Shown here piece by piece: positions 18,404-27,203 of a stretch of DNA of 64,000 bases (position 1 is its first letter; the number at the start of each line of letters is the position of its first letter). A program made the translations under genes and the position numbers. The notes under the pieces are model-generated. The model had not been told where the DNA came from, made no database searches, and worked only from the letters and a program-made list of their open reading frames with translations. Source of the stretch: Paenibacillus foliorum (lineage in GTDB: Bacteria > Bacillota > Bacilli > Paenibacillales > NBRC-103111); assembly GCF_013141765.1 (NCBI RefSeq), contig NZ_WHOD01000121.1, positions 1 through 64,000 on the forward strand. The letters are read 5' to 3'.

Positions 18404-20227
18404 CTAGTATACATCCCGCTGATAACGTTTCTGCTGTTGCATGCGGGTCAAATATTCAGCTGCTTCCTCCGGGCTAAAGTTGCCCTCTTGCTCGATGATT
18501 GTTGTCAGAGCCGCATGGACGTCATGTGCCATCTTCTTCTCATCGCCACAAACGTACACAGAAGCACCTTCTTGAAGCCATTGATAAAGCTCCCGGCTCT
18601 TCTCAAGCATCCGGTGTTGTACATACACTTTCTTGTCGGTATCACGAGAGAACGCGACATCCATACGTGTCAGCACACCTTGCTTAAGCCAACGCTGCCA
18701 TTCAGTCTGATAAAGGAAGTCTGTGGAGAAGTGCTGATCTCCATAGAACAACCACGTTTTCCCTTCGGCTCCGGTCTCTTCACGTTCTCCTAAGAAAGCT
18801 CTGAACGGAGCAACGCCTGTGCCTGGTCCAATCATAATGATCGGCGTATCTGTGCTCTCTGGAAGCTTGAAATTCGAATTCGATTGAATGTAAACCGGCA
18901 GTGTGTCACCTGACTGGATTCGCTCAGCAAGCTGAACGGAACATACACCGTATCGTTCCCGTCCTCGAGCCTCGTAACGCACGGTACGGACTGTAAGGTG
19001 CACTTCATCCGGGAATGCTTTGGAACTGCTAGCGATAGAGTATAGGCGAGCAGGGATCTTCCGAAGAATCGTCACGAACTCGCTTGCGGATACACCCTTA
19101 AGGGAATAGTCCTGCACCAAATCCAATAGATCATGCTCATTAAGATAGGTTCTAAGCTCCTGCTCGCGTCCAGCCTCCACAAGCTCCTTCAGCCCATTGC
19201 TTGAAGTAAGCTTTGCCGCTTGCTCCAGCAGCGGCTTGGTCAGCACGGTAATCTCATAATAGCGTAGCAATGCCTCACGCAACGGCTGCTTTTCGCCATT
19301 CTTATTAACGGTAACGAGCTCATCCGCTTTCCAACCCATCGCTTCGATCAATTCGTCCACAAGACGAGGATGGTTCTCAGGATAGACACCTAGGCTATCA
19401 CCTGGTTCATACTGAAGATTAGATCCCTCAAGAGATAGCTCAATGTGACGAGTTTCACGGTCCGATCCACGGCCATTCAGATTCAAATTCTCTAGAACCT
19501 CGGCCTTAAATGGATTCGTTCTTGAGTATTCCGATTCCGCACCACTCTCGACCGCCGCGCCGGAGCCAGCAACAAGTGCCGTAGCAGACGACGCTTCGCT
19601 TAAGGAAGCTAAAACATTATTCATCCATTCCGATGCGGCCTCATCATAATCCACATCGCAGTCTACACGCGAGATAAGTCTCTTACCGCCAAGCTCCTCA
19701 AGACGCTTGTCGAAATCCTTGCCCGTTTGGCAGAAAAACTCGTAGGATGTATCTCCCAGACCAAGCACGGCAAACGGCTTGCCCTCCAATTGAGGCGCTC
19801 TCTTGCTATGAAGGAACTCGTAAAACGGAATCGCGTTATCCGGCGGATCTCCTTCACCTTGGGTACTCGCCAGAATTAGCAGGTTTTGTACATTCTTTAA
19901 GCTATTAGGCTTGAAGTCGCCCATCGAGGAGAGCGCTACCTTAAAGCCTTGCTCTTCCAGCTTTTTGGACACCTTCTTCGCCAACCCATGACAGTTGCCT
20001 GTCTGCGATCCGAAGAGCACGGTCACTTCCTTGGGAGTGGCGGCTACATTCGATGCTGAAACTGTCGATGGCGCAGCAACAGACGTCACCGCGGTTGCCG
20101 CTCCTTGTAGAGCTGCAAGATACCCGCTTAGCCAAATTTTTTGCCCTTCGGTTAGCGAAGGCAGCAGGCGATTGAGCAGTTCTGCTTGCTCTTGATTAAA
20201 AGGACTGTTTGTTACTTGAAATTCCAA
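18404..20227 (-). CDS. cysJ: sulfite reductase (NADPH), flavoprotein alpha subunit
   Basis: Passes electrons from NADPH through FAD and FMN to CysI. Domains: N-terminal flavodoxin-like FMN domain (VTVLFGSQTGNCHGLAKKV, about residues 65-210); FAD-binding domain with RLYSIASS; and NADPH-binding domain with GPGTGVAPFRAF and YVCGDEKKMAHDVH. Length about 607 aa is standard. Start is TTG 20227 (protein MEFQVTNSPFNQEQ), with GGGGTGG 6 nt upstream. The in-frame GTG at 20242 overlaps that ribosome site. First gene of cysJI. Confidence 0.96.
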   Translation of the reverse strand: MEFQVTNSPFNQEQAELLNRLLPSLTEGQKIWLSGYLAALQGAATAVTSVAAPSTVSASNVAATPKEVTVLFGSQTGNCHGLAKKVSKKLEEQGFKVALSSMGDFKPNSLKNVQNLLILASTQGEGDPPDNAIPFYEFLHSKRAPQLEGKPFAVLGLGDTSYEFFCQTGKDFDKRLEELGGKRLISRVDCDVDYDEAASEWMNNVLASLSEASSATALVAGSGAAVESGAESEYSRTNPFKAEVLENLNLNGRGSDRETRHIELSLEGSNLQYEPGDSLGVYPENHPRLVDELIEAMGWKADELVTVNKNGEKQPLREALLRYYEITVLTKPLLEQAAKLTSSNGLKELVEAGREQELRTYLNEHDLLDLVQDYSLKGVSASEFVTILRKIPARLYSIASSSKAFPDEVHLTVRTVRYEARGRERYGVCSVQLAERIQSGDTLPVYIQSNSNFKLPESTDTPIIMIGPGTGVAPFRAFLGEREETGAEGKTWLFYGDQHFSTDFLYQTEWQRWLKQGVLTRMDVAFSRDTDKKVYVQHRMLEKSRELYQWLQEGASVYVCGDEKKMAHDVHAALTTIIEQEGNFSPEEAAEYLTRMQQQKRYQRDVY

Positions 20228-20298
20228 CTTTATCCACCCCACGCAGCATGTAATGATATTAATCCCTAGTATTAGTATCTAATTAATTTTCACTCTCT

Positions 20299-20350
20299 TG
20301 ACCCTATCATAGCATACGGAACGGGTCAATTAGAATGATCTTATAAGATC
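20299..20350. promoter_or_regulatory. palindromes in the cysJ / parB-like divergent region
   Basis: Two symmetric elements lie 70-125 bp upstream of cysJ. One is a perfect 14-bp palindrome GATCTTATAAGATC (20337-20350). The other is the spaced pair TTGACCC (20299-20305) and GGGTCAA (20323-20329). They may be operators for a sulfur regulator; I cannot assign one. Confidence 0.35.
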
Positions 20351-20512
20351 TATCAGTTATATTGATAAAAGGGCAAAACCCTCAAAGGACAGCCTGCCGG
20401 AACGGGTGAAACTCCTAAGCAAATATTTCCACGATTAAGAACCCTGTTATATAATACTTATATCCCTGCCGGCGGCTAGATCCGGTAACCTAAGAAGGAT
20501 AGGAGAACTCAT

Positions 20513-21580
20513 ATGGACATTATTCAAATTGCTACACATTTAATAGATGAAGATACCGATCAGCCCAGATACCAATTCGATGAAGATTCGCTTCAGGAAT
20601 TAATGAACAGCATCGAGGAGCTTGGGCTGCTATCTCCAATTAAAGTGAGAACAACCCCTGATGGCCGATATAAAATCATTTATGGCAACAGACGGTACAA
20701 AGCATGCAAAACGTTAGCTCGCCCAACGATCCCGTGTATCGTATCTACAGTGACCGATGAACTGGAAATTTATTTGGAGCAAATAGCCGAAAATCTGACA
20801 AGAGAAGGCTTTTCACCAATTGAGGAAGCGGAAGCCTTCCATAAGCTTATGAATGATCCGAAGTTCAGCAGCTCGACCAAATTTCTCTCCAGTAAGCTTG
20901 GCAAGCCAGAAGCCTATATCAAGAACAAATGCGATCTGCTGAAGTTCAGCAACGCCGTTAAAAAGCTGATTGTCAATGGCACCGATATTAAAAAAGACAA
21001 GCTAACCGAGCAGCAGTTGCTGCCGATTAAGGATTTGCCGATGGAGCATCTCGATGCACTGGCCTTAATTATCGCAAGAGACGAAGTGCCGGTAAGTGAT
21101 GTCAAAAAAATCGTCAAGCTGTTTAAAGACAAAAATATTTCCAATGGCACCAAAGACAAGCTCCTATACAAATCAGGACGTGAATTACTGGAAACCTGGT
21201 CCGTATACGAACAAAATAAAGCCGAAAGAGCCAAGCCTCCCGCTGAGCCAAAGGCCGAGACGAGAAACAATAAGCATGAAAGCAATAACAATGCCCCTTC
21301 AACAGAGAAAGAAACTGTAAGCCCAGCAGCTGCTACAAATGAACCTACAAACAAAGAGGCAGCTGCAGCGCCTATCGAGAGCAAGCTTCAGCAGCTATTG
21401 GCTTTCCTGCCTGCCCGCAATCCACTACTGTCTGAAGTTGAGGATATTTATCCAAGTGATGAAGAATACTTTTTAAATAACCTGGATCTGCTCATTAACG
21501 ATTTGGAGAAGCAGTTGACGGAATGGAAGAACGTACGAGAGCTGGTTAAGTCCAAAGCTTTAGCAACCGAAATGGGTTAA
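20513..21580 (+). CDS. orphan ParB/Spo0J-family protein
   Basis: A 355-aa DNA-binding protein of the ParB superfamily. The N-terminal ParB domain has the two signature boxes of the CTP-binding site, GNRRYKA (about residues 58-64, usually GERRxRA) and ENLTREGFSPIEEAEAF (about 92-108). A helical HTH-like middle follows (about 110-215). A low-complexity Ala/Glu/Thr/Asn linker (about 230-290) leads to a C-terminal coiled segment ending NLDLLINDLEKQLTEWKNV. ATAGGAG precedes ATG 20513. There is no ParA next to it, so it is not a standard segregation pair; nucleoid-occlusion-like or regulatory roles are possible. A TATAAT lies upstream near 20449. Confidence 0.8.
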   Translation: MDIIQIATHLIDEDTDQPRYQFDEDSLQELMNSIEELGLLSPIKVRTTPDGRYKIIYGNRRYKACKTLARPTIPCIVSTVTDELEIYLEQIAENLTREGFSPIEEAEAFHKLMNDPKFSSSTKFLSSKLGKPEAYIKNKCDLLKFSNAVKKLIVNGTDIKKDKLTEQQLLPIKDLPMEHLDALALIIARDEVPVSDVKKIVKLFKDKNISNGTKDKLLYKSGRELLETWSVYEQNKAERAKPPAEPKAETRNNKHESNNNAPSTEKETVSPAAATNEPTNKEAAAAPIESKLQQLLAFLPARNPLLSEVEDIYPSDEEYFLNNLDLLINDLEKQLTEWKNVRELVKSKALATEMG

Positions 21581-21611
21581 TTAAGCATGAATACCTAGAC
21601 GAATCTCAAAA

Positions 21612-21650
21612 GAGGGCATGCACTCTACAATTGTAGAACGACATGTCCTA
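21612..21650. terminator. hairpin after the parB-like gene
   Basis: An outer stem AGGGCATG / CATGTCCT (one G-U pair) encloses the perfect palindrome TCTACAATTGTAGA (21624-21637). It lies between the ParB-like stop and patB. No clear T run follows, so it could be a terminator or an operator of patB. Confidence 0.35.
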
Positions 21651-21689
21651 TTTCAGTAATAATAAACACACCTACGGAGGATAACTTAC

Positions 21690-22868
21690 ATGAGATATAA
21701 CTTTGACGAAATCATCGATCGGCAGAACACGAACGGCATCAAATGGGAGACCCTGCAAGACATCTTCGGCGCAACTGATTTACTTCCCATGTGGGTGGCG
21801 GATATGGATTTTCGGGGGCCGGAACCTGTGATGGAGGCTTTGAAGCAGCGTGCGGAGATCGGGACCTTCGGCTATACCCAGCGTCCGGACTCGCTATACG
21901 AGGCAATTGCAGGCTGGGTCGAGCGCAAGCATCACTGGAAGATTAACAAGGAATGGATATGCTGGTCACCTGGTGTTCTTCCTGCCTTGATTGTCTGTAT
22001 TCAAAATTTCACCAAGCCAGGAGACCGGATCATTATTCAGCCTCCGGTATATCCGCCATTCTTCAAAATTGTGAAGGATAACGACCGCGAGCTGGTAACA
22101 AATCCGCTTCGTTATGTGAATAATCGGTATGAAATCGATTTCGAGGATCTGGCCGATAAATTCCGGACTACAGGTGCCAAAATGCTCATCCTTTGCAGCC
22201 CGCATAATCCGGTAGGAAGAGTATGGACGCGTGAAGAGCTCTCCCGAATTGAGGCTATCTGCGAGGAATTCGATGCATTGATCATCTCCGATGAAATTCA
22301 TGCCGACCTGGCATATTCGCCTTTTCAGCATATCCCGATGGCTTCATTGTCCACGCGAGCAGCCGACAGAACCATCGTCTGCTTCGCACCAAGCAAAACC
22401 TTCAATCTGGCTGGGCTGCAGTCCTCCTATATCATGATACCGAACAAGGAGCTGCGCAATGCCTTCAACAAAACGATGGCCCGAGGACATCTGGCGATGA
22501 GTAATTCATTCGCTATTACAGCTTCGGAAAGCGCCTATAAGGATGGAGGTGAATGGCTGGAGCAGTGCCTCGCCTATATCCGTGCCAATATCGATTACGC
22601 AGCGGAATTCTTCGCCCTGCATATTCCGGAAATCAAAATGATCAATCCCGAAGGCACCTATTTGCTTTGGCTTGACTGCAGTAGACTCGGCCTGGATACA
22701 GCGGGACTAAGGCGCTTCATGGTGAAGGAAGCCAAGCTTGCTCTCAACGAGGGTATCAGCTTCGGGACGGAGGGAGAAGGCTTCATGAGGATGAACGCTG
22801 CTTGTCGGCGAGCTACTATTGAGGAAGCACTTCAGCGCTTACTGAAAGCAATTGAAGCGCGCCGTTAA
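21690..22868 (+). CDS. patB: PatB/MalY-type PLP-dependent cystathionine beta-lyase/aminotransferase
   Basis: A 392-aa fold-type I PLP enzyme expected to cleave C-S bonds of cystathionine or cysteine conjugates, giving pyruvate, ammonia and a thiol. Family features: NFDEIIDRQNTNGIKWE and LPMWVADMDF at the start (typical of PatB/MalY), the substrate/PLP block CSPHNPVGRVW, the Asp in ISDEIHADL, and the PLP lysine in PSKTFNLAG. GGAGG precedes ATG 21690. It stands alone on the plus strand, between the ParB-like gene and the repair locus. It fits the sulfur theme (cysJI, S-alkylcysteine cluster). Confidence 0.9.
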   Translation: MRYNFDEIIDRQNTNGIKWETLQDIFGATDLLPMWVADMDFRGPEPVMEALKQRAEIGTFGYTQRPDSLYEAIAGWVERKHHWKINKEWICWSPGVLPALIVCIQNFTKPGDRIIIQPPVYPPFFKIVKDNDRELVTNPLRYVNNRYEIDFEDLADKFRTTGAKMLILCSPHNPVGRVWTREELSRIEAICEEFDALIISDEIHADLAYSPFQHIPMASLSTRAADRTIVCFAPSKTFNLAGLQSSYIMIPNKELRNAFNKTMARGHLAMSNSFAITASESAYKDGGEWLEQCLAYIRANIDYAAEFFALHIPEIKMINPEGTYLLWLDCSRLGLDTAGLRRFMVKEAKLALNEGISFGTEGEGFMRMNAACRRATIEEALQRLLKAIEARR

Positions 22869-22872
22869 CAGC

Positions 22873-23979
22873 TTAGTAAAGGAATCTCCATAAATAAAAA
22901 GTGGCATAAGATTCCCAATTAGTCCAAGTAGAAGATAGCTGCATGATTTCATTTTTCGTCGGTTTATTTTCCGTACCCAGAAGATGTTTAATTGAATTGT
23001 GAAGACCAACATCATCTACGGGAAAAGCCGACGGAAATCTCAGGCAGCGCATCAAAACATAATTAGCCGTCCATGGGCCAATGCCGCGGACTTTGACTAA
23101 CATCTTCTCCGCTTTCTTATAATCTCCTGCGTCCAGTAAAAGCTCCTTGGTTAAATTCCCATCAACGATTAGTCGCGCCACACCAATGAGATACTCGCAT
23201 TTCTTAACCGTCATTCGCAGTATTGCCATGTCTTCAACCGTCAAAACAGCTATTACATCAGGAGTTGGAAATATCCAATAGGCTTCCCCCTCGCACTCCA
23301 ACCCGCGACCAAAGTTTTCCACAAATCGTCTTTTCAAGGTGTACGCAAAAGTCAGGTTAATCTGCTGTCCGATGATCCCCCAGCATATGGCTTCGAATAA
23401 GTCGGGAATGCCTACATTACGCAGTCCATGGAACGAGCCCACGGCTCTTTGCAGCAGCACATCGGTTTTGGCCAATTCATAAAACGGAAGCAGGTCCGTA
23501 TCCAAATCGAACCACTCCCTCACATAACGCGCGACCTCTGCACGTACCCATCTGCGTGAAGGCGTTGTTTCTCCTATAAAACGAATAGTGATCACATTAT
23601 CATGATTCGAGCTTATTTCAACTACAGGTGTCTCATGTTCAACCGGTATAGCTTTGTAAATCCTCTGATCCTTAATATGGAACAAGCATTCGTTCGAAGC
23701 ATTGGACAAATAGTTCCTATTTTCAGCAAAGCTAAATTCTTGTGGTGTAACCAATTTTAACTCTTGCTTGTTATCTTCCCAGGAGCCTTTCGGCAGACCG
23801 GAGCAGCAATTTTTACACGACCTGTAGCCAGCCCGTTCTGCCTCTGCGCGCGACTCAAACCGAATCGTGTTTTCCGGCTTAGGTTGTCCTGTACACCAAG
23901 GGAAGCAATAAATTTTCATTGTTTTTACACCCGTAAAATAAGGTGAGTCCCATTCCTGATTAACTGTATTTATATTCAT
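22873..23979 (-). CDS. Ada zinc-domain fused to AlkA-type DNA glycosylase (no HTH)
   Basis: A 368-aa repair protein. Residues 14-60 form an Ada methyl-phosphotriester zinc-binding domain with all four cysteines (C25, C29, C55, C58 in YCFPWC and SCKNC). An AlkA N-terminal-like domain follows (about 65-155), then the HhH-GPD glycosylase core (about 165-368). The core has GIIGQQINLTFAYTLKRRF, the hairpin VRGIGPWTANYVLMR and the catalytic Asp in PVDDVGLHN (D322/D323). It should excise 3-methyladenine and related bases. The AraC domain that links Ada and AlkA in proteobacterial fusions is absent. GGAGGG sits 5 nt before ATG 23979; the longer frame from 24027 has no such site. Divergent from adaA. 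Confidence 0.88.
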   Translation of the reverse strand: MNINTVNQEWDSPYFTGVKTMKIYCFPWCTGQPKPENTIRFESRAEAERAGYRSCKNCCSGLPKGSWEDNKQELKLVTPQEFSFAENRNYLSNASNECLFHIKDQRIYKAIPVEHETPVVEISSNHDNVITIRFIGETTPSRRWVRAEVARYVREWFDLDTDLLPFYELAKTDVLLQRAVGSFHGLRNVGIPDLFEAICWGIIGQQINLTFAYTLKRRFVENFGRGLECEGEAYWIFPTPDVIAVLTVEDMAILRMTVKKCEYLIGVARLIVDGNLTKELLLDAGDYKKAEKMLVKVRGIGPWTANYVLMRCLRFPSAFPVDDVGLHNSIKHLLGTENKPTKNEIMQLSSTWTNWESYATFYLWRFLY

Positions 23980-24124
23980 AAATACCCTCCATTCATCGCA
24001 ATACTGCTGCATTCTTATTTTTAACATAAAAAGACTGCGGGCAGTTTCGTTATCTTGCTATTACATTCGAAAATGCGTACATACGCTTCCCTTTGGGGGT
24101 ATACTGTGTGTGGAGGTGAGGCAA

Positions 24125-24751
24125 ATGAAGGATTTTAAAGGACAGGGGCGTGCGGATCTATCTAGGGTAAATCGCGATGCAAATGCAGCGGACACCAACG
24201 AGGAGCTTATGACAGAAGAGAAATGGCAAGCGATAATACTCAACGACGCTACTTACAATGATCAGTTTATTTACGCAGTAAAGACCACAGGTATTTTTTG
24301 CAAGCCCTCTTGTAAATCAAGGGTACCCAACAAGATGAATGTGCGTGTTTTTCATAATGCAAAGCAAGCACTATCCGCAAATTTCCGTCCATGCAAACGG
24401 TGTAAACCGACTGGCGAGCGTTTGCCTGATCATGACTGGGTAGATCAAATAACCCAATACATGGACAACAATTTCAGTGAAACGCTAACGCTGGCAAACT
24501 TGGCGGATATATGCCATGGCAGTCCTTATCATTTGCATCGCACCTTCAAACGGATTAAGGGTATAACACCGGTCGAATATGTCCAGCAAATGCGAATAAA
24601 TAAGGCTATCGAATACCTCATTCATACAGATAAATCGATTGCAGATATTGCTTTTAGCGTAGGTATCTCCAACACACCTTATTTTATAACCCTCTTTAAG
24701 AAGAAAACCGGACATACACCTACCGACTATCGATTATCGATAAATAAATAG
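24125..24751 (+). CDS. adaA: AdaA: methyl-phosphotriester-sensing transcriptional activator
   Basis: A 208-aa sensor of DNA alkylation. It has an Ada zinc domain with the four cysteines C59, C63, C90 and C93 (TTGIFCKPSC and FRPCKRC), then an AraC-type double HTH (about residues 108-205; LADICHGSPYHLHRTFKRIKG and IADIAFSVGISNTPYFITLFK). In B. subtilis AdaA accepts a methyl group from DNA phosphotriesters and then activates ada genes. Start is ATG 24125 after GGAGGTG; an in-frame GTG at 24110 lies within the ribosome site region. An alternative start at MTEEKWQ (residue 30) would give the more usual N-terminus. It probably also activates the divergent glycosylase. Confidence 0.92.
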   Translation: MKDFKGQGRADLSRVNRDANAADTNEELMTEEKWQAIILNDATYNDQFIYAVKTTGIFCKPSCKSRVPNKMNVRVFHNAKQALSANFRPCKRCKPTGERLPDHDWVDQITQYMDNNFSETLTLANLADICHGSPYHLHRTFKRIKGITPVEYVQQMRINKAIEYLIHTDKSIADIAFSVGISNTPYFITLFKKKTGHTPTDYRLSINK

Positions 24752-24783
24752 TAATAAACACATTACGGAGGAGGCGTTACAAA

Positions 24784-25335
24784 GTGGAAGCCAAAACTTA
24801 TGAGGCGATATACTGGACATTGTTGGTTCACGAGACTTGGAGCCTATATATAGCATCAACTTCAAAGGGGCTTTGTTACGTAGGCTCCCCGAACAAGCCG
24901 TTTGAGGAATTATCCAATTGGGCTGCAGGCCGTTTTCCAGGTAAAGTATTGATTCATGATGATACAAAGCTGCATTCGTATACGGCAGAATTAAGCGAGT
25001 ATTTTCAAGGAAAACGCAGAGCCTTTACCGTCCCCATTGATTTCCATGGAACTTCGTTTCAGCTTGCCGTGTGGAACGCACTCTGTAAGATACCCTATGG
25101 ACAAACCCAATCCTATTCAGATATTGCCAATCATATTCAAAAGCCTGCCGCGGTACGTGCGGTTGGGGCTGCTATTGGCGCCAACCCGGTATTAATTACC
25201 GTACCGTGTCATCGGGTGATCGGTAAAGACGGCTCGCTCACCGGCTATCGGGGCGGCTTGGAGATGAAGACACAGCTCCTGAAGCTGGAACATGATAGCT
25301 CTTTGGTCGTTGGGGGGAGTCCGGTACATGCCTAA
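24784..25335 (+). CDS. adaB: AdaB/Ogt: O6-methylguanine-DNA methyltransferase
   Basis: A 183-aa suicide enzyme that transfers a methyl from O6-methylguanine to its own cysteine (C142 in VPCHRVIG). The DNA-binding helix-turn-helix region with the arginine finger is seen in KPAAVRAVGAAIGANP. Start is GTG 24784, with GGAGGAGG about 9 nt upstream. It follows adaA by 32 bp, and the next gene overlaps its stop by 8 bp, so all three are one operon under the alkylation response. Confidence 0.93.
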   Translation: MEAKTYEAIYWTLLVHETWSLYIASTSKGLCYVGSPNKPFEELSNWAAGRFPGKVLIHDDTKLHSYTAELSEYFQGKRRAFTVPIDFHGTSFQLAVWNALCKIPYGQTQSYSDIANHIQKPAAVRAVGAAIGANPVLITVPCHRVIGKDGSLTGYRGGLEMKTQLLKLEHDSSLVVGGSPVHA

Positions 25336-26041
25336 CCAACTTGCAGAACGTATTGCCGCGTTAGATTGGAGTTTGCTGCAGCACACGTTGGACGAGCAAG
25401 GCTATGCTGCGATTCCTACCTTACTGGATCAAGAGCAATGCAATGAAATCATGAATACGTATGAGGAAGCTGCACATTTCAGAAGTACTATTGATATGGC
25501 CAGGTACCGGTTCGGGATCGGGGAGTACAAATACTATCAGGCCCCCCTTCCTGAGTTACTGCAGCAGCTTCGTGAAGGCTTTTACCCCGAGCTTGCCATA
25601 ACAGCGAATCGTTGGCTAGAGCAGCTCGACCGCGATACCGTCTATCCTCCTGCGTTATCCGCCTTTCTTGATCATTGTCACCGGCAAGGGCAGCTGCGCT
25701 CAACACCTTTAATTCTTAAATACGAAACTGGAGGATACAACTGCCTTCATCAGGATTTATATGGCGAGGTGTTCTTTCCGTTTCAGGTCGTATTCGCTTT
25801 AAATCAAAGAGAGATGGATTACACAGGCGGAGAATTTTTGTTGACGGAGCAACGGCCGAGAGCACAAAGCAGAGGACATGTGCTTACTTTAGAACAAGGC
25901 TCAGGGGTTATCTTTCCTACGAACCATCGCCCTGTACCGGGAGCGCGCGGCTACTATAAAACGACACTTCGGCACGGTGTCAGCACGATTACTTCAGGAA
26001 CGAGGTATAGTCTAGGTATTATTTTCCATGATGCCAAATAA
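25328..26041 (+). CDS. 2OG-Fe(II) oxygenase of the Ada operon
   Basis: A 237-aa non-heme iron, 2-oxoglutarate-dependent dioxygenase. The iron triad is visible as H141-x-D143 (CLHQDLYGE) and H216 (TLRHGVSTI); R226 (GTRYSLGIIF) is the expected 2-oxoglutarate anchor. It appears to belong to the family named Oxygenase-NA in Pfam, proposed to act on damaged DNA in an AlkB-like way, and often found beside ada genes. The ATG at 25328 is within the end of adaB (8-bp overlap) with GGGGGGAG upstream, so translation is coupled. A role in oxidative removal of alkyl groups is inferred from this context. Confidence 0.8.
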   Translation: MPNQLAERIAALDWSLLQHTLDEQGYAAIPTLLDQEQCNEIMNTYEEAAHFRSTIDMARYRFGIGEYKYYQAPLPELLQQLREGFYPELAITANRWLEQLDRDTVYPPALSAFLDHCHRQGQLRSTPLILKYETGGYNCLHQDLYGEVFFPFQVVFALNQREMDYTGGEFLLTEQRPRAQSRGHVLTLEQGSGVIFPTNHRPVPGARGYYKTTLRHGVSTITSGTRYSLGIIFHDAK

Positions 26042-26260
26042 GTGTGTGTATGAAATCATGATCCCCGCAGTAAAAGCTATGAGGATATCCTTCTACTTCT
26101 CTGACAACCTCTTCACAAACAAAAGAGGGACAACGGTGGCCATTGCCGAAATAAAGCTGCCTATTAATGCTGTCTCCATAGCCAACCCCCACTGTATGTA
26201 TCTCTTCCATAAGCTATACCAAAACAAGGGATTAGATACATATAATATGAAATGAAAAGA

Positions 26261-26298
26261 GGAGCTCATCGCAATTGTGATGAGCTCCTTGGTCTTTT
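26261..26298 (+). terminator. terminator of the ada operon
   Basis: A perfect 10-bp stem GGAGCTCATC / GATGAGCTCC with an 8-nt loop is followed by TTGGTCTTTT. It may also serve the convergent phosphoesterase gene. The region 26042-26260 holds only short unsupported frames. Confidence 0.8.
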
Positions 26299-26357
26299 GC
26301 CGCCCTACTTATGTAGACTTTTAACGCAATAGCTTTCCCAGCTCTTCTTAATATGCT

Positions 26358-27203
26358 TTAACGAGCTTTGGTGCCAATGTCCTTAATCTCCACACGTAAA
26401 CTATAATCGGCAATATCTCCGTGTGCTTCCAGGATAGGAGTGAAACCCTTCATTTTCGAGTTAAATAGAGCAATAGAATCCATAAGATCCGCTTGTTCGA
26501 TAGCTACCAGCTCCGTTGTTACCAGACCGTCCTTAAGCTCAACAATTCGGAAGGCTGGATGATCCAGACATGCGGCAGATTGAATATAATGCCATCCGTC
26601 CTGCTGGACTACCGAATTCACATGGTTATGTCCACAGAAGTAAAATCCAGCGCCCTGCTTTTTATTCAAAACAGCCTTCATATCAATATCCGGATGGATC
26701 GACAGCTTCTCCATAGTTGAACAAGCTGTTGTATCATAGACCGGATGGTGGGCGAAAACAAAAACCGGCTTCTCCCCCGACTGTTCAAGCTGGGCTTCCA
26801 GCCACTCCAGTTGTGCTCCGTCTATCTCGCCTCCCCAGTCGGATTTATTCATTTCCTTGGTAGAATCGAGAAAGATGAGCATTGCTTCATCCGTTTCGAT
26901 GGAGCTGTAGCGTTGCTGACCCGTAATAGCCAAAATATCCGCCTTGGGGATTGAATTCGTATCATGGTTGCCTAACACATGGATGAAGTTGCGTTCGCTG
27001 CTTCCTATACGATCAAATGCATAGCCGAACTCCTCAGGAAACCCGTCATGAGTAAGATCGCCTAACGAAATATGGAATTGCCCCTCCGTATTCACGAATG
27101 TATCGAGCATGACCGAATAAGCTTGGTCTCTTGCCCCTATCATCTCCTCAGTTCCGTTCTCCATTAATGAATAATGAAAATCTCCCATAAGTACCAGTCG
27201 CAT
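26358..27203 (-). CDS. calcineurin-like metallophosphoesterase
   Basis: A 281-aa hydrolase with the full metallophosphoesterase motif series: GDFH (residues 7-10), GDLTHDG, GNHDTNS, then FAHHPVY and GHNHVN. These bind two metal ions. Such proteins cleave phosphodiesters or monoesters; substrate is not predictable. No signal peptide, so cytoplasmic. Start ATG 27203 follows AGGAGGT. It is alone on the minus strand, convergent with the ada operon. Confidence 0.85.
   Translation of the reverse strand: MRLVLMGDFHYSLMENGTEEMIGARDQAYSVMLDTFVNTEGQFHISLGDLTHDGFPEEFGYAFDRIGSSERNFIHVLGNHDTNSIPKADILAITGQQRYSSIETDEAMLIFLDSTKEMNKSDWGGEIDGAQLEWLEAQLEQSGEKPVFVFAHHPVYDTTACSTMEKLSIHPDIDMKAVLNKKQGAGFYFCGHNHVNSVVQQDGWHYIQSAACLDHPAFRIVELKDGLVTTELVAIEQADLMDSIALFNSKMKGFTPILEAHGDIADYSLRVEIKDIGTKAR

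Noticed and set aside
20370..20420. Possible c-di-GMP (GEMM-like) riboswitch before the ParB-like gene
   Set aside because: Only short pieces such as GGGCAAAACC match; the conserved core and second stem are missing, and a promoter-like TATAAT lies downstream of it.
26019..26255. Small frames on both strands after the oxygenase gene
   Set aside because: No ribosome sites, no recognised domain, overlap with the end of the oxygenase gene.
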